Part shown: one piece after another, positions 1 to 7,810 of the stretch
How positions within the stretch are numbered: the stretch's first letter is position 1
How the letters are laid out: each line of letters starts with the position of its first letter
NCBI RefSeq assembly: GCF_902859695.1
Contig: NZ_CADIJL010000002.1
Coordinates: forward strand, 248,001-312,000
Direction of reading: 5' to 3'
Source: Achromobacter ruhlandii
Lineage (GTDB): Bacteria; Pseudomonadota; Gammaproteobacteria; Burkholderiales; Burkholderiaceae_B
DNA length: 64,000 nt
Made by a program: the position numbers and the translations under genes
Notes under the pieces: model-generated
Databases searched by the model: none
The model's input: the letters and a program-made list of their open reading frames with translations, nothing else
Told to the model about the DNA's origin: nothing

Positions 1-3000
1 TGGCGGTGAAACCGAAGTCCAGATTGGTCGAGCTGGCGATGTCCGTCAGGTGGATGCCGAGGCCGTCGTCCGTGAGCGTGAAGGCCGTCAGGTTGGGCGC
101 GGTGATGCCGTACACGCCATTGGCCGTGCCATTGCGCGTGACATTCAATCGCGTCAGGCCGGTGAGGCTGTCCACGGCGATGTTGCCGCCGCTGGTCAGG
201 CTGACGTCGGGCGCCTGCAGCGTCAGCGCCGCGCCGGCCGCGCCGATCGCGCCGCCCGCCGTCAGGGCGATGTTGCTGGCGCGGATCACGGTGGCGGCAT
301 CGCCGTCGTCCAGCAGCGAGCCGCCAGAATTGGTGAGCGTGGCCGCGCCGCCGGCGCTCAGGCTGCCGATGGTGGTGGTGCCGGAGGACTGGGTGTAGCC
401 GATCTGGCCGGTGCCGGCCTGCAGGCGCGTCAGCTTGATGTTGCCGGTGGTGCCGTTCAGGTAGATGTCGGTGCCGGCGGTGGCCTGCACGTTGGCCTGG
501 CCCGCCGCGCCCACGCCGACATAGCGCAGGGTGCCGCCGTACACGCCGCCGATCGTGCCGGCGGCCGACAGCGTGATGTCGTTGGCGCCCGCATAGACCC
601 CGCCGCCGTTGCCGTACAGCGAGCCGTTGGCCACGTTCAGCGTGACGTTGCCGGCGTTGCTGCGCACCGTGCCGGACAGCAGCGCGTCGCCCTGGCGCAG
701 GTCGATCTGCACGGCGTCGCTGGCGGTGATGTTGTTCAGGGTGACGATGCCGGTGTAATTGGCGTAGCCGGTGGGATTGGGCAACTGGACATAGAAGCCG
801 CCATTGCTCGCCGTGCCGCTCAGGTAACCGGTCAGCACGTCCAGATAGCCCGTGCCGGTCGCGCCGACCGCCTTGCCGGCGATCAGGTTGACCGAGTTGG
901 CCAGCAGGCGGGTCTGCTTGTTGCCGTCGTCGCGCAGGTCGCCCGCGGCGTTCAGCGTGATGCTGCCGCTATAGCCGGCGTCGATGCTGCCGACCGTGAT
1001 GTCGCGGTCGCTGTTGAAGCTGAAGTTGACCCAGTTGCTGTCGCGGACCTCGTGGATCGTGTGGCCGCCGACGTCGTCGGTGATGTTGAACAGCAGCGAC
1101 GGCGCGCGCACGTCCAGCGTGTAGCGGTCGTCCACGTCCTTGTGGCGCGCGTACACCGTCAACGAGGTGAGGTCGGCGATGTCGGTGGCGTAGAGGTTGC
1201 CGCGCGTGTCCAGCGTCAGGCCCGGCGCGTTGACGGCGACGAAATTGGCGCTGGTGCCGATGTCCTGGGCGGCCCGGAGGCTGACGTTGTTGGCGGTGAC
1301 GCGCGTGTCGGCGATGCCGTCGTCCAGGATGCTGCCCTGGTTGGAGACCAGCGTGATGTTGCTGCCGGCGCGCAGGTTGCCCAGCTTCAGGCTCTGGTCG
1401 CCGGTGAACGAGAACTGGCTCAGCAGCGAACTGTAGACCTGGCGCAGCTCGTAGGCGTTGCCCAGGTCGTCATTGACGTCGAAATTCAGGAACGGCGCGG
1501 CCACCTGGATGGTGTTGCGGCGGGCCGGGTCGGCGTGCGCATTGGTGATGGCCAGGTAGTTCAGCGTCTTGGCGGGATTGTCGACGTAGATGTCGCCGCC
1601 GCTGCCCAGCGTCAGGCTGGTGGTGGCCGTCGTGAGGTGGTCGCTGGCCGTGCCGATGTGTTGTTGGGCTTGCAGGACGATGCTGTTGCCCGCCAGCGCG
1701 CTGTTGGCATTGGCGCGCACGATATTGCCGCCCTGCGCATTGAGCGAGAGCGTGCCGGTGCCGGCATCCAGCATGTTGGCGCTCAGGTTCGCCACGCCGG
1801 TGACGAAGATGCCGTTATTGGCCTTCAGGTCGTCCAGCAGCACCGAGCCCTGGGCCTGGTTCAGGTAGATGCTGCCGCCGGTGGCGTTCAGCACGCCGGC
1901 GGCCGTGCGCAGGTAGGTGCCCGCGGTGCCGACGGTATAGCTGGTGTTGGCGGCCGGGGCCAGCAGGGTGACGACGTTGCCGGTGATCAGGGAGGCCGAG
2001 GTGCCGGTGATGTTGCCGGCGCGCGCGGTCAGCGTGACATTGCCGGCGCCCGCGTTGATCTGGCCGGCGACGATGCTGTTGCCGGTCAGGTTGATGGCGC
2101 CACCGCCGGAGCCGACGTTGTTGGCCGAGACGCTGCCCGCGCCGGTGATCACGATCGGACCCGTGTCGGCCTGCGCCTGCGTGATGTTCAGGTTGGCGCT
2201 GGAGCTGTCCAGGTAGACGCCGCCGGCGCCCGCCGTGGCGGACAGGGTGTTGGCGTTGGTCTTGAGCGCGCGCGCGGCGCCGCCGATGATGCCGCGCTCG
2301 GCCGACAGCGTCAGCGACGCGGCGGCGATGCTGGTGGCGTCGTTGCCATCGTCGACGATGTTGCCGAGGAACGAGGTCAGCGTGGCCGAGCCCGCCTTGA
2401 TGTCGCCCAGGGTCAGGTGGCCGCTGGTCTGCGCGACCAGGTTGCCGGTGGTGTCGATCGCCTTCAGGTTCAGCGGGCCGCTGTTTTCCACGTACACGCC
2501 GCCGCTGCCGCTGGTCGCGATCAGGGCGGCCGTCTGCGTGCGCAGCGCCTGCGCCGACGAACCGATGGCGCCGGCGCGGCCATCGCTGCCGGCGGCGCTC
2601 AGGGTGATCTGGCTGGCGCTCAACTGTCCCGTCGGGGTGCCGAGGATATGGCCGGCCGTCGACGTCAGCGCCAGCGTGCCGGCGCCCAGCGCCACGTCGC
2701 CGACGGTGATGGTGCGGTCGCCGGCGAACGAGAAGTTCAGGCCCGACTGGTTGACCGTGTTCAGCTGGTAGCCGCCGTTGTCCTGCAGGGCGAAGGCCAG
2801 GCCCGGCGAGGTCAGCAGGAAGCTGTTGTTGACGTTCGGTTGCGCGTGACGGCTGGTGATGTCGAGCGAGGTCAGGGTCTGGCGGTTGGCCACCGCCAGG
2901 TTGCCGCCGGTGGCCAGCGACAGCAGCGCCGTCTGGGTGTTGACCGGGGCGGCCAGGTCGCCGATGCTGCCGCCGCTGGCGTCCAGCTTGACGCTGTTGC

Positions 3001-4858
3001 CGGCCACCACCTGGTTGGCGCCGCCGGTGTTGCGGATCGAGCCGGCGCTGGTGCGGACCAGCGCCGCGCCGGTGCCGGCGTCGATGACGTTGGCCAGGTT
3101 GATGTCGCCGGTGGCGTTCAGCGTGATCGCGCCGCCGCGGCTGGTCAGCTTGCCGATGTTGTCCAGCGTGCTGCCCACGCCCAGCGCTTCCAGCGTGATG
3201 GAACCGCCCTGGGTGCTGATCTCGGTGTTCGAATTCTCGAAGCGGATGCCGCCCGTCTGCGTCGAGCGCATCGTGAAGCTGTGGCCGGCGGTGGTTTTCA
3301 GGTTGATCGCGGCCATGTCCGCGACCGTGATCTGGCCGGTGGCTTCCAGCTTGATGTTGGTGGTGCCGGCCAGGCTTTCGAGCAGGCCGCGCGACACGGT
3401 GTTGTTGGCGGTGTTGGCGTCGCCGCCGTTGATGGTGCCGTCGCCGGCCGCGCCGTCCTGCGAGCCGCCGCCGCTGGCGGAGTCGACGATGCGCAGGTCG
3501 GTCGGGTCGATCAGCAGCAGGCCGGTCTTGCCCTTGGGCGCGCGCAGGTCGGCCGATCCGGTCAGGCCGATGTTCTTGTTGCTGGAAACTTCGGCGAAGC
3601 CGCCGTCGCCGCCCTGGGCGCCGCCGCGCGCCGACAGGCTGCCGGCGAACGCGGTGGCGTCGTTGGACCACATCGTGACGCTGCCGCCGTTGCCATTGAT
3701 GAGCGCATCGGCCTTGAGGGTGGCGCCCGCCGCCACCTTGACGGTCGACGACTTGCCGCTGAACGCGGCCGAGCCGTTGTCGGGCGCGACGCCCAGGCTG
3801 CCCAGCGCGATCTCGCCGCCGCCGGCCGCGCCGGACACGTCGATGGCGGCGCCGCGCGCCACGTTGACGTGCTCGCCGGTCACCACCACCTTGCCGCCGC
3901 GCTCGCCGGCGTTGACGCCGGTGGCCTCGACCGTGCCGGCCACATTGACCGTGCCGGCGTCGCCGCCGGACAACACGATCTTGCCGTTCTGCGTGCCCAC
4001 CGCCTTGGCGCTGACGATGCCGTCGGTGTTGACCACGTTGTCGATCACGCCCTTGACCGCGCGCGCCGTCATCAGCACCGTGCCGCCGTCGGCGCGGATC
4101 ACGCCGTTGTTGGCGACCAGCGCCGAGACCGGCTTGCCGTCAGCGTCCTTGGGCAGCTCGCTGACGGCCGAGGTGGCGTCAAAGCTCAGCAGGCCGTCGC
4201 CGTGGAAGTCGACCGTGACGGTCTTGGCGCCGGCCAGGGCCACGCGGCCCAGCTTGGCCTCGATCACGCCCGAGTTGCGCACCGCCGGCGCCACCAGCAC
4301 CGCCAGGCCGCTGTCCTTGATGCTGATCGTGCCTTCGTTCACGATCATGGCATTGGCCTTGGACGAGGGCTGGTCGAACTTGTACTTGCCCGCCAGGAAG
4401 TCCTTGTCGCTGATGTTGGCGGTGGTGGCGACCAGCCCGCCCACGTCCACGCGCGCGCCCTTGCCGAACAGCACGCCGTTCGGGTTGACAAGGATCACGT
4501 TGCCGTTGGCGTTGAGGCGGCCGAAGATGGCCGACGGATCATTGCCGACCACCCGGTTCAGCGTGACGCTGTTGCTGCCCGGCTGACGGAAATTGACCGT
4601 CTCGTTGGCGCCGATGCTGAAACCCTTCCAGTTGATGATCGCCTTGCCGGTCGACTGGTTGATGTCCAGCGTGCCGTTGCCGCGGTCATTGATGGTCGCG
4701 CCGCCGGCCACGACGTTGCCGCCGGTGGGGTTGGCGTGGGCGCCGCCGGAGACCAGCGAGCCGATCACCATCGCCAGGGTGGTGAGCGCGGGCAGGGGCG
4801 GGGCCTTCAGGGCCTGGCGGCGGGCGGATTGGGCGAGGATGCGGGATTGACGAGTCAT
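1..4858 (-). CDS. TpsA-type filamentous haemagglutinin exoprotein, 3' end outside window
   Basis: An open frame of 1619 codons runs off the left edge, so the C-terminus is missing. The start ATG at 4858 gives a long signal peptide (residues 1-42, ending GGAHA) of the extended type usual for these exoproteins. A TPS secretion domain follows, with the hallmark NPNGVLFG at about 125-132 and NRVVG near 101-105. The rest is repetitive beta-helix sequence rich in G, N, T and S. A module with an F-x-x-x-D-D-x-G segment, then F-S-F and D-R-x-I-T-V-G, recurs about four times (near nt 2780, 1470, 1085 and 60). Such proteins are exported by a TpsB partner and act as adhesins, haem-acquisition proteins or contact toxins. 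Which of these applies cannot be told without the C-terminus. The partner gene lies 24 bp upstream. Confidence 0.9.
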   Translation of the reverse strand, partial: MTRQSRILAQSARRQALKAPPLPALTTLAMVIGSLVSGGAHANPTGGNVVAGGATINDRGNGTLDINQSTGKAIINWKGFSIGANETVNFRQPGSNSVTLNRVVGNDPSAIFGRLNANGNVILVNPNGVLFGKGARVDVGGLVATTANISDKDFLAGKYKFDQPSSKANAMIVNEGTISIKDSGLAVLVAPAVRNSGVIEAKLGRVALAGAKTVTVDFHGDGLLSFDATSAVSELPKDADGKPVSALVANNGVIRADGGTVLMTARAVKGVIDNVVNTDGIVSAKAVGTQNGKIVLSGGDAGTVNVAGTVEATGVNAGERGGKVVVTGEHVNVARGAAIDVSGAAGGGEIALGSLGVAPDNGSAAFSGKSSTVKVAAGATLKADALINGNGGSVTMWSNDATAFAGSLSARGGAQGGDGGFAEVSSNKNIGLTGSADLRAPKGKTGLLLIDPTDLRIVDSASGGGSQDGAAGDGTINGGDANTANNTVSRGLLESLAGTTNIKLEATGQITVADMAAINLKTTAGHSFTMRSTQTGGIRFENSNTEISTQGGSITLEALGVGSTLDNIGKLTSRGGAITLNATGDINLANVIDAGTGAALVRTSAGSIRNTGGANQVVAGNSVKLDASGGSIGDLAAPVNTQTALLSLATGGNLAVANRQTLTSLDITSRHAQPNVNNSFLLTSPGLAFALQDNGGYQLNTVNQSGLNFSFAGDRTITVGDVALGAGTLALTSTAGHILGTPTGQLSASQITLSAAGSDGRAGAIGSSAQALRTQTAALIATSGSGGVYVENSGPLNLKAIDTTGNLVAQTSGHLTLGDIKAGSATLTSFLGNIVDDGNDATSIAAASLTLSAERGIIGGAARALKTNANTLSATAGAGGVYLDSSSANLNITQAQADTGPIVITGAGSVSANNVGSGGGAINLTGNSIVAGQINAGAGNVTLTARAGNITGTSASLITGNVVTLLAPAANTSYTVGTAGTYLRTAAGVLNATGGSIYLNQAQGSVLLDDLKANNGIFVTGVANLSANMLDAGTGTLSLNAQGGNIVRANANSALAGNSIVLQAQQHIGTASDHLTTATTSLTLGSGGDIYVDNPAKTLNYLAITNAHADPARRNTIQVAAPFLNFDVNDDLGNAYELRQVYSSLLSQFSFTGDQSLKLGNLRAGSNITLVSNQGSILDDGIADTRVTANNVSLRAAQDIGTSANFVAVNAPGLTLDTRGNLYATDIADLTSLTVYARHKDVDDRYTLDVRAPSLLFNITDDVGGHTIHEVRDSNWVNFSFNSDRDITVGSIDAGYSGSITLNAAGDLRDDGNKQTRLLANSVNLIAGKAVGATGTGYLDVLTGYLSGTASNGGFYVQLPNPTGYANYTGIVTLNNITASDAVQIDLRQGDALLSGTVRSNAGNVTLNVANGSLYGNGGGVYAGANDITLSAAGTIGGVYGGTLRYVGVGAAGQANVQATAGTDIYLNGTTGNIKLTRLQAGTGQIGYTQSSGTTTIGSLSAGGAATLTNSGGSLLDDGDAATVIRASNIALTAGGAIGAAGAALTLQAPDVSLTSGGNIAVDSLTGLTRLNVTRNGTANGVYGITAPNLTAFTLTDDGLGIHLTDIASSTNLDFGFTA

Positions 4859-4882
4859 GGTCGGTCGCTTTTCTGTCGCGGA

Positions 4883-6616
4883 TTAGTACTGGGCCGAGAG
4901 GCTGAAGAACACGCGGGGATCTTTGTTGCCCTGGGTCAGCACATCGGAGCTCATGGGCTTGGCCACTTCGATCGTGGCGTACAGGTTCTTGGTCAGGTTG
5001 GCGCGCATGCCGGCGCCGTACGAGGACAGCTTGGCGCGCGTGAGCGGCGCGCTTTCGCTGCGCGACCAGATGCGGCCGCCGTCCACGAACGTGTAGACGT
5101 GCGCGCCGCTGGGCAGGAAGCGGTCGGAGGACACGGCGTAGCGCAGTTCCAGCGAGGCCGCCATGCCGGAGTCGGCCGACATTTCGCCGTCGTCATAGCC
5201 GCGGCCGAAGTTGGGGCCGCCCAGCGCGAATTCCTCGCTGGCCAGCAACGGGTTGGCGCTGTACTGGCCGGCGAAGGTGGCCACCAGGCTGAAGCGGTCG
5301 GACAACTGCTGCAGGCGGGTCAGTTCGGCGGTGAACTTCAGGAAATCCGGACGGCCCTTGGCGCGCGAGGCCAGTTCGTTGCCTTCCTTGGAGGCGCCCA
5401 TGGCGTCCAGGCCCTGGTGCACGGTGCCGCGCACGGCCGTGATGCCGTTCCAGCTGTCGGTGCGGTCGTAGCTCAGGCCGGCGCGCAGCACGCGCAGGCG
5501 GTCGCGCGTGAAGGGGATGCCGGTGATGTCGGTGGTGACGTTGCGCACGTCCAGCATGCCGAAGGCGCGCAGGTTCTGCAGGCGCGAGCGGATCAGCGGA
5601 TAGGTGGCGGTGGCCGAATAGGCCTGCACGTCGCTGGCCACGTTCAGCGGCGCCAGGTCGCGGCCCGGTTCGCTCTTGGCGTAGCTGGCGGCGATGTCGA
5701 GCGTCATGCCGCTGTCGGTGACCAGCATGTCGTAGTTGGCGCCCACGGCCTTGCTGCGGTAGGCCGGAAAGCCCACGCGGCCGGTCAGGGTCAGGCTGTC
5801 GGCGCGCGCGCCGAACGAGTTCAGCGTGACCTGGCCGGTCATTTCGCTCCAGCCCAGGTAGGGCGAGGCGCGGTTGTCGATGCCCAGGCGCGCGTCCACC
5901 GCCTTGCGCTCGCTGTGCACCACCAGCACCGAGCCGCCCACGTCCTTGGGCGAGGCTTCCAGCGAGGCGCGCACGGTCATGCCGTTCAGGTCGTTGGCCA
6001 GCAGCAGCTGGCGCTCGACTTCCGCCACGTTGATCGGACGCACGCCGCGCAGGCGCTGCACCAGCTTTTCGATCGCCGCCTGCGCCGGGCCGATGTCGCC
6101 GTCGTACTTGACGTCGGCGATGTAGCCCTCGACCACCACGATGCGGAAATGGCCGTCATCGATGGTCTGCGCCGGCACGATCACGCGCGTGGTGACGTAG
6201 CCGTCGTTGCGGTAGCGCAGCTCGATGTCATTGGCGACCTTGAACGCGTCCGCCACCGTGATGGTCTTGCCGATCAGGTCCTGGTAGAGCGGACGCACGG
6301 TATCGGCGGGGTAGCGGGTGATGCCTTCGATGCGCATGTCGGTCAGCGTGAAGGTCAGCTTGTCCGCGCCGGCGGGCGCCTCGGTGGCGCCGCCTTGCTG
6401 CACCGTCACCGGCGGCGCGGTGGGGGTGCTTTCCGGCATCACCGGCTGGGGCAACTGGCGGCCCGGCTCGGCGCCCGAGGGCAGTTGGATGGGCACGTTC
6501 TGCGCGGCCACCGGTCCGGCGGCTAGCGCCAGCAGCACGGCGGCAAGGCCGGCGCGCAGGGAAGAGGGGGGCTGGCAATGGACGGCGGGACGGCGGGGTT
6601 CGGATAGGCGGCGCAT
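4883..6616 (-). CDS. TpsB/FhaC-family two-partner secretion transporter
   Basis: This 577-residue outer-membrane protein has a signal peptide (about 1-39) and a Pro-rich linker that would hold the plug helix. Two POTRA-like domains follow (about 88-163 and 165-235), then a beta-barrel. The L6 loop signature of the Omp85/TpsB superfamily is visible as GGPNFGRGYDDGE at about 466-478, and the chain ends with an aromatic residue (SLSAQY), as expected for BAM insertion. It should secrete the TpsA protein encoded 24 bp downstream on the same strand, so the two form a tpsB-tpsA operon. No strong ribosome site precedes ATG 6616. The length matches FhaC/ShlB relatives. Confidence 0.92.
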   Translation of the reverse strand: MRRLSEPRRPAVHCQPPSSLRAGLAAVLLALAAGPVAAQNVPIQLPSGAEPGRQLPQPVMPESTPTAPPVTVQQGGATEAPAGADKLTFTLTDMRIEGITRYPADTVRPLYQDLIGKTITVADAFKVANDIELRYRNDGYVTTRVIVPAQTIDDGHFRIVVVEGYIADVKYDGDIGPAQAAIEKLVQRLRGVRPINVAEVERQLLLANDLNGMTVRASLEASPKDVGGSVLVVHSERKAVDARLGIDNRASPYLGWSEMTGQVTLNSFGARADSLTLTGRVGFPAYRSKAVGANYDMLVTDSGMTLDIAASYAKSEPGRDLAPLNVASDVQAYSATATYPLIRSRLQNLRAFGMLDVRNVTTDITGIPFTRDRLRVLRAGLSYDRTDSWNGITAVRGTVHQGLDAMGASKEGNELASRAKGRPDFLKFTAELTRLQQLSDRFSLVATFAGQYSANPLLASEEFALGGPNFGRGYDDGEMSADSGMAASLELRYAVSSDRFLPSGAHVYTFVDGGRIWSRSESAPLTRAKLSSYGAGMRANLTKNLYATIEVAKPMSSDVLTQGNKDPRVFFSLSAQY

Positions 6617-6997
6617 GGGTGCTCGGGCAGCAATCGTTACATTCGGATTTAAATGATATTTTTTGATATATTTCTTAGACTTCTATAAACAATCTTTCTA
6701 AAGTTCTTTACAAGTACGGTGCAGTGCGGGATTCTTGCCGGCGCCATTCGGCCGGCCCGGTTGGGGTTTTCCCCCGGAGAAGGGCGTGCTCTACAGCGGC
6801 CCGGGGACGAAAGCAATCGCCATTACGGACGAGTAGCTTCGTGTAACAAACACTATCATGTGTGAATAATGATTGCGCCTGCGAGGTTTGCCGGAATGCA
6901 CGGCACGTTTGCCACAAGGAAAAATATTCACAAAACCGGCATGGTTTTGTCGCTTGGCACCAACGCGTCCGCCGGCCGGCATGAAAGAATGCGCGGC
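6617..6997. other. intergenic region between divergent tpsB and response regulator genes
   Basis: This 381-bp spacer contains no convincing gene. The part next to tpsB (about 6640-6720) is strikingly AT-rich against the GC-rich surroundings and is the probable promoter region for the secretion operon. The middle part is ordinary GC-rich sequence. A reading frame open from 6869 into the response regulator exists, but it lacks regulator homology before about 6998. Confidence 0.6.
6665..6692 (-). promoter_or_regulatory. possible promoter of the tpsB-tpsA operon
   Basis: Read on the minus strand, TTGTTT and TATATC are separated by 16 bp inside the AT-rich stretch, about 50 bp before the tpsB start. 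It is a plausible sigma-70-like pair. AT-rich DNA yields such matches by chance, so support is weak. Confidence 0.3.
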
Positions 6998-7810
6998 ATG
7001 AATGACGCCTCCTATCCGCTTATCCCGGGCCAGCTTGCCGGCCTGCGCGTGCTGGTCGTCGAGGATCGCCCCGAGGACCGCATGCTGCTGGTGGATTTCC
7101 TGACCAGCCAGGACTGCCGGGTGTACGTGGCCGAGGACGGCAACGACGGCTATCGCAAGGCGCAGCTGGTGCAGCCGGACATCATCCTGATGGACGTGAA
7201 CATGCCGGGCTGCGACGGCCTCGCGGCCTGTCGGCTGCTGAAGGCCGACCAGGCCACGCGCGCCATCCCCGTCATCTTCCTGACCGCCGCGTCGCTGCCC
7301 ATGGAACGGGTGGCGGGCCTGTCGGCGGGCGCCGTCGACTACGTCGCCAAGCCGTTCGATTTCGAGGAAGTGCGCCTGCGCCTGCTGATACATCTGCGGG
7401 TGGCGCCCGCGCCAGCCGCGGCGCCACCCGCCAGGGCGCCCGAGGAAGGGACGTCGTCCGCCGCCACCGGCACGTCGCTCGACGGCGTGCTGTTTCGCGC
7501 CGCGCGCAAGCTGCTGCGCGAACGGCTGGACCACACGCCCGAGCTGGTGGCCCTGGCCCAGGCGCTGGGCACCAACGCCCGTCGGTTGAACCAGGCGTTC
7601 CGCCGCTGCGCCGGCACCACCGTGTTCGAGTTCCTGCGCGAAGAGCGCATGCGCGAGGCGCGCCGCCTGCTGTGCGAGACCGGCCTGGACATCCAGGCCA
7701 TTTCGCAGGCGGTGGGCTATGGCAACCGCGGCAATTTTTCCACCGCTTTCCGCGAGCGTTTCGGCATGGCGCCCACCGCCTTGCGCCAGGAGCAGGATCC
7801 CCATGCCTGA
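6998..7810 (+). CDS. response regulator, REC domain plus AraC-type DNA-binding domain
   Basis: From ATG 6998 the protein has 270 residues. The N-terminal receiver domain has the acidic pair in VVEDRPEDR, the phospho-acceptor Asp66 in LMDVNMPGCDG, and the conserved Lys in DYVAKPF. After an Ala/Pro linker comes an AraC-type double helix-turn-helix (FEFLREERMREARRL, then AVGYGNRGNFSTAFRERFG). It should therefore be a phosphorylation-controlled transcription factor. Its last 8 bp overlap the start of the hybrid kinase gene, which makes the two a near-certain two-component pair. An upstream in-frame ATG at 6869 is possible, but the extra 43 residues look non-domain. It is divergent from tpsB, so that operon is a natural candidate target (inference). 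Confidence 0.88.
   Translation: MNDASYPLIPGQLAGLRVLVVEDRPEDRMLLVDFLTSQDCRVYVAEDGNDGYRKAQLVQPDIILMDVNMPGCDGLAACRLLKADQATRAIPVIFLTAASLPMERVAGLSAGAVDYVAKPFDFEEVRLRLLIHLRVAPAPAAAPPARAPEEGTSSAATGTSLDGVLFRAARKLLRERLDHTPELVALAQALGTNARRLNQAFRRCAGTTVFEFLREERMREARRLLCETGLDIQAISQAVGYGNRGNFSTAFRERFGMAPTALRQEQDPHA

Noticed and set aside
50-6526. A 2158-codon open frame on the plus strand
   Set aside because: It is antisense to tpsA and tpsB, is dominated by Val, Ala, Gly, Gln, His and Arg, and has no domain. Long antisense frames arise in GC-rich coding DNA; the minus-strand genes have signal peptides and family motifs.
6708-6917. A 69-codon minus-strand frame upstream of tpsB
   Set aside because: No homology, no ribosome site, and it crosses the probable promoter region.
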